A DNA stretch of 64,000 nucleotides, taken from NCBI GenBank assembly GCA_041394885.1, contig JAWKHI010000041.1, forward strand, positions 1 to 64,000, in the 5' to 3' direction. Of the stretch, positions 61,370-64,000 are shown in pieces. Under the pieces are notes generated by a model. That model saw only the letters and a list, made by a program, of their open reading frames with translations. It searched no databases and was not told the DNA's origin. Made by a program: the position numbers and the translations under genes. How positions within the stretch are numbered: position 1 is the stretch's first letter; each line of letters opens with the position of its first letter. Origin of the DNA: DSOI01 sp041394885. Its GTDB lineage: Bacteria; Acidobacteriota; Terriglobia; Bryobacterales; Bryobacteraceae.

Positions 61370-64000
61370 CTACCAGACCAGCTTCAGCGCCATCTGGATC
61401 ACCCGCGGCAGATTCGCCTGCGCGGTGATGCGGCCGAAGTTGCGATTGGTCGCCGCCAAATTGGGCGCCCTGAACGCCGGATGATTCATCGAGTTGAAGA
61501 ACTCACAGCGGTACTGAAGCTTCAGCTTCTCGGTGAGCTGGGTGTCCTTGATCACCGACAGGTCCAGGTTGTTGGTCTTCGCCTGGCGATAACCGGCGAA
61601 GCGCGTGTTGAACGTGCGGATGTTCTGGTCCAGTTGCTGCCGGGCATCGGTCACGAAACGCGTGGTGTCGAAGACGTTGTCCACATTGCGGGCATCCCAG
61701 TTGAGCGGCCCGCCCAAATAGATCATGTTGCCCCACTCCACCGGATCGCCCGACGTAACGGCGTAAATCGCGTTGAGCGTCCAGCCCGAAACCAGCCGGC
61801 TGAGGCCGGGACCCACATCGGCCGCCAGCGGCTTGCCTTTCCCGAACGGAAGTTCGTACAGTCCGCTGAAAATCAACCGGTGAGGACGGTCTTCGTTGGC
61901 GATCCGCTTTTCGGGTGCGAAATCGGAGTCGTTGAGGAAGTTGCGCCGTTCGATCAGCTTCGAGAACTGGTAGTTGAACACGAACTGCACGCCCGCCGCC
62001 AAACGCCGCTCAAACCGGGTCTGGAACAGGTGGAAGTAGGAGCTGCCGAAGTTGTTCGAATCGATCGCCACGCCGCCGTCGCCCGGGAATTGCGGAAAGG
62101 CGCGGAACAGTTGTGCCGCGGCCACCCGGCTACCGTTCAGGCTCGTGCCGGGGATTAGCCCCTGGAACGGATTGGTCACCTGTGCCGTCAACCGGTCAAT
62201 CGTGGCCTGGTCGCGCGTGGCGGATGTGCTCAGCAACTCGCGCGGCGTCCAGTTCAGATTTCGCCCGCCCGTCAGCCGCACTGCTCGATTGCCCATATAG
62301 CCCAATTCGAGAACCGTGTTGCGCGAGACCTCCCGCTGGACCGAGAAGCTCCACCGGATCGAATACGGGTTGCTCAGATCCGGGTTGTAGAACCGGACTC
62401 CTTGCCCGAGGAACGTGTTCACCCCGTTGCTGTTGCCATCCGGCTGCAGCACGCCGTTCGGGAACGGATTGCTGAGCGTCGCTGCCGGTGTGAGAAACCC
62501 GTCGAGCGAAGCGACTAATGGCGTCCGTTGGAAGTAGCCCGGTTGCTGGGAGGCGATCAGGCCTTCGGTGAAGTAGAACAGTCCGCCGCCGCCGCGGATG
62601 ACCGTCTTGCTGTTCAGTCCGTAGGCCAGCCCAAATCGTGGACTGATCAGGTGCGAGGTATTGGTCACGCCACGGTTGCCCGAACCCGCGTACACAATGC
62701 CTCCCGTGGGATTGAACTGCGAGGCCGGCAGCCCGGCCACCGGGTTGCGCGCATACGCCGTACGGGCCGCCGCGCTCAAAGCCAATTGCGCCCCCGGATC
62801 GAACCCGACCACCTGCCGGTCGAATCGCTCCGTGGTGGGCAGTTCCTTTTCGTACCGCAGGCCGAGGTTCAGCGTTAGCGCGCGGGAGAACTTCCAGTCG
62901 TCCTGCACGTAGAAGGAGACGTACCCGGCCTGATTGGTGCGGAACGCGCCCACGTCATAGGACCCGCCAGTGGGCATACCCAGCATGAATGCCGCCAGAT
63001 CCTGGCCCAACGGCGCCACCGGCGAATTGTCCAGCGGACCCCGTGTCCAGTTCTCGCGGAATGTGTAGGCGCCCGATGAGTTGCCGAAGTTGGGCGAGCT
63101 CTCCCGCAGAAGGCGCAGGTCCGCGCCCACCTTGAGCGAATGCGCGCCGGCGATCTTGGTCAGGCTCGAGAAGATCTGGAAGTTGTCGAACGGCGTGTTG
63201 CCGGTGCCCGACGTGCCCAGATCGTTGTAGCGGTTCAAGTCCACCAGTGGCAGCACCGCCTGCGTCGATACCGACGCCAGTGAACCAGGAAATCCGAGGC
63301 TCGTCTGATCGAATCCGAGTGAGGGCCGGAATCCGCCTTCGGTGAATCGCGTCCAGTTCAGGCGCGTGTTCAGCACCACCGTCGGTGAGAACGTATACAC
63401 GTCGTCGAGCGTCGATCCCCAGTTGATCCGCACCAGGTTGTTCCCGGTAGCGATGTTCTGAAAGCTGTTGCCCCGAAATTCGAGCCGCTCGTTGTGCCGG
63501 AAATTCCAGAACATCTTGTGCCGCTCGGAGATGTTGAAGTCCAACCGTCCCAGTTCGTTGTTGAAGTTGTCGCCGCGATTGGTGTTGACCAGGTAGTTGT
63601 CCTGCCCGTCGATGCGGCCGGGCTGATTCGCCTGCGGATAGAACTGCAGGTAGTTGCGGGCGATCGAACTCAGCCGGCTCGCCGGAATCACGTTGCCCGG
63701 GAAGGCGTCACGCCGTATGCGGCTGCCCTCGCGCCGTCCCGTGGTTGGATCATAGATGGCGTAGTTGGCGCCTGCGTTGAGTAGCGCTGAAAAATCCCCG
63801 TTGCGTTGCGCGTCGGTCGGGACGGTGGTGGTGAGCGGTTCCGGGATGCGGTCTTTGATTCCCTCGTAGGCGAAATACCAGAACACCCGGTTCCGGCCGT
63901 CCAGCAGTTTGGGGATCAGGACCGGTCCGCCTGCATTGATACCCCATTGGTTGAAAACGAGATTGTTCTTTTTTCCGCCGGCGCGGTTGACGAAGAAGTC
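61370..64000 (-). CDS. Oar-like TonB-dependent receptor, N-terminus outside window
   Basis: An outer-membrane receptor whose start lies beyond position 64000; the frame stays open to the edge (877 codons). Visible are the end of the plug (NQWGINAGGPVLIPKL, then FWYFAYEGIKDRIPEP) and a complete barrel with repeated aromatic strands, ending with RVIQMALKLVW, a normal aromatic final residue. It has the family signature segments DDWKFSRALTLNLGLRYE and FGLAYGLNSKTVIRGGG. The third such receptor in the window and unlike the other two in detail. The 70-base gap to the convergent gene holds a hairpin. Confidence 0.92.
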   Translation of the reverse strand, partial: DFFVNRAGGKKNNLVFNQWGINAGGPVLIPKLLDGRNRVFWYFAYEGIKDRIPEPLTTTVPTDAQRNGDFSALLNAGANYAIYDPTTGRREGSRIRRDAFPGNVIPASRLSSIARNYLQFYPQANQPGRIDGQDNYLVNTNRGDNFNNELGRLDFNISERHKMFWNFRHNERLEFRGNSFQNIATGNNLVRINWGSTLDDVYTFSPTVVLNTRLNWTRFTEGGFRPSLGFDQTSLGFPGSLASVSTQAVLPLVDLNRYNDLGTSGTGNTPFDNFQIFSSLTKIAGAHSLKVGADLRLLRESSPNFGNSSGAYTFRENWTRGPLDNSPVAPLGQDLAAFMLGMPTGGSYDVGAFRTNQAGYVSFYVQDDWKFSRALTLNLGLRYEKELPTTERFDRQVVGFDPGAQLALSAAARTAYARNPVAGLPASQFNPTGGIVYAGSGNRGVTNTSHLISPRFGLAYGLNSKTVIRGGGGLFYFTEGLIASQQPGYFQRTPLVASLDGFLTPAATLSNPFPNGVLQPDGNSNGVNTFLGQGVRFYNPDLSNPYSIRWSFSVQREVSRNTVLELGYMGNRAVRLTGGRNLNWTPRELLSTSATRDQATIDRLTAQVTNPFQGLIPGTSLNGSRVAAAQLFRAFPQFPGDGGVAIDSNNFGSSYFHLFQTRFERRLAAGVQFVFNYQFSKLIERRNFLNDSDFAPEKRIANEDRPHRLIFSGLYELPFGKGKPLAADVGPGLSRLVSGWTLNAIYAVTSGDPVEWGNMIYLGGPLNWDARNVDNVFDTTRFVTDARQQLDQNIRTFNTRFAGYRQAKTNNLDLSVIKDTQLTEKLKLQYRCEFFNSMNHPAFRAPNLAATNRNFGRITAQANLPRVIQMALKLVW

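Noticed and set aside
1..64000. tRNA, rRNA, CRISPR array, insertion sequence or prophage
   Set aside because: The intergenic gaps were read on both strands and none holds a tRNA-like cloverleaf, regularly spaced repeat array or transposase gene; the only tandem repeats are inside coding genes.

Overview
The window looks like chromosomal DNA of a high-GC acidobacterium, most likely of the Solibacter/Bryobacter group (Bryobacterales). The basis is gene content. There are three very large Oar-type TonB-dependent receptors with an N-terminal carboxypeptidase-regulatory-like domain. There are also paired secreted 'planctomycete cytochrome' genes (PSCyt/PSD families with DUF1501 or DUF1552 partners), several Tat- or Sec-exported enzymes and PQQ-type beta-propellers. 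This is inferred from family content; no rRNA or tRNA gene is present to confirm it. Genes are packed tightly, often with ATGA or GTGA start/stop overlaps. No gap without a gene exceeds about 210 bases, and I saw no phage, insertion sequence, CRISPR array, rRNA or tRNA.

Layout. 1-2.3 kb: end of an arginase gene, an S41 protease and a small TonB-like protein. 2.3-8.4 kb: a leftward chemotaxis operon (STAS, CheY, CheA, CheW, MCP, CheB) without CheR, with an unknown helical protein diverging from it. 9.2-17.6 kb: two back-to-back secreted modules, DUF1552 + DUF1592 leftward and PSCyt/PSD1 + DUF1501 + PQQ propeller rightward. 17.6-21.9 kb: a leftward four-gene operon (secreted protein, dehydrogenase, class III aminotransferase, dihydroorotate-dehydrogenase-like enzyme). 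22-24.8 kb: aldo/keto reductase, a second propeller and a small secreted protein. 25.0-26.0 kb: a secreted peptide made of three identical 12-residue units, followed by a seven-helix membrane protein. 26-30.4 kb: Tat-exported Gfo/Idh/MocA oxidoreductase, uridine kinase, seryl-tRNA synthetase and metallophosphoesterase. 30.4-44.2 kb: a TonB receptor, amidohydrolase, frameshifted methyltransferase, TIM-barrel isomerase, a second PSCyt/PSD1 + DUF1501 pair and a second TonB receptor. 44.2-46.6 kb: an internally duplicated sialidase-like propeller. 46.7-50.8 kb: ileS, lspA and lgt, with a strong hairpin directly before ileS. 51-59.4 kb: a cluster of zinc-finger, TPR, TadE/TadG-like and von Willebrand proteins without Tad machinery. 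59.5-64 kb: DUF1015 protein, a small lipocalin-like protein and a third TonB receptor cut by the window end.

How the parts fit. Much of the window builds an outer-membrane and periplasmic apparatus for capturing and processing external substrates: TonB receptors, cytochrome-like PSD proteins with DUF1501 partners, propellers and exported oxidoreductases. lspA and lgt handle lipoprotein maturation. The points I would look at first are the repeat peptide with its seven-helix neighbour (25.0-26.0 kb), the 10-bp hairpin that ends 8 bases before the ileS start codon, the Tad-like cluster that lacks its secretion engine, three different in-frame minisatellites in the chemotaxis operon, and two probable single-base frameshifts (near 30,537 and 35,790) that could be biological or assembly errors.
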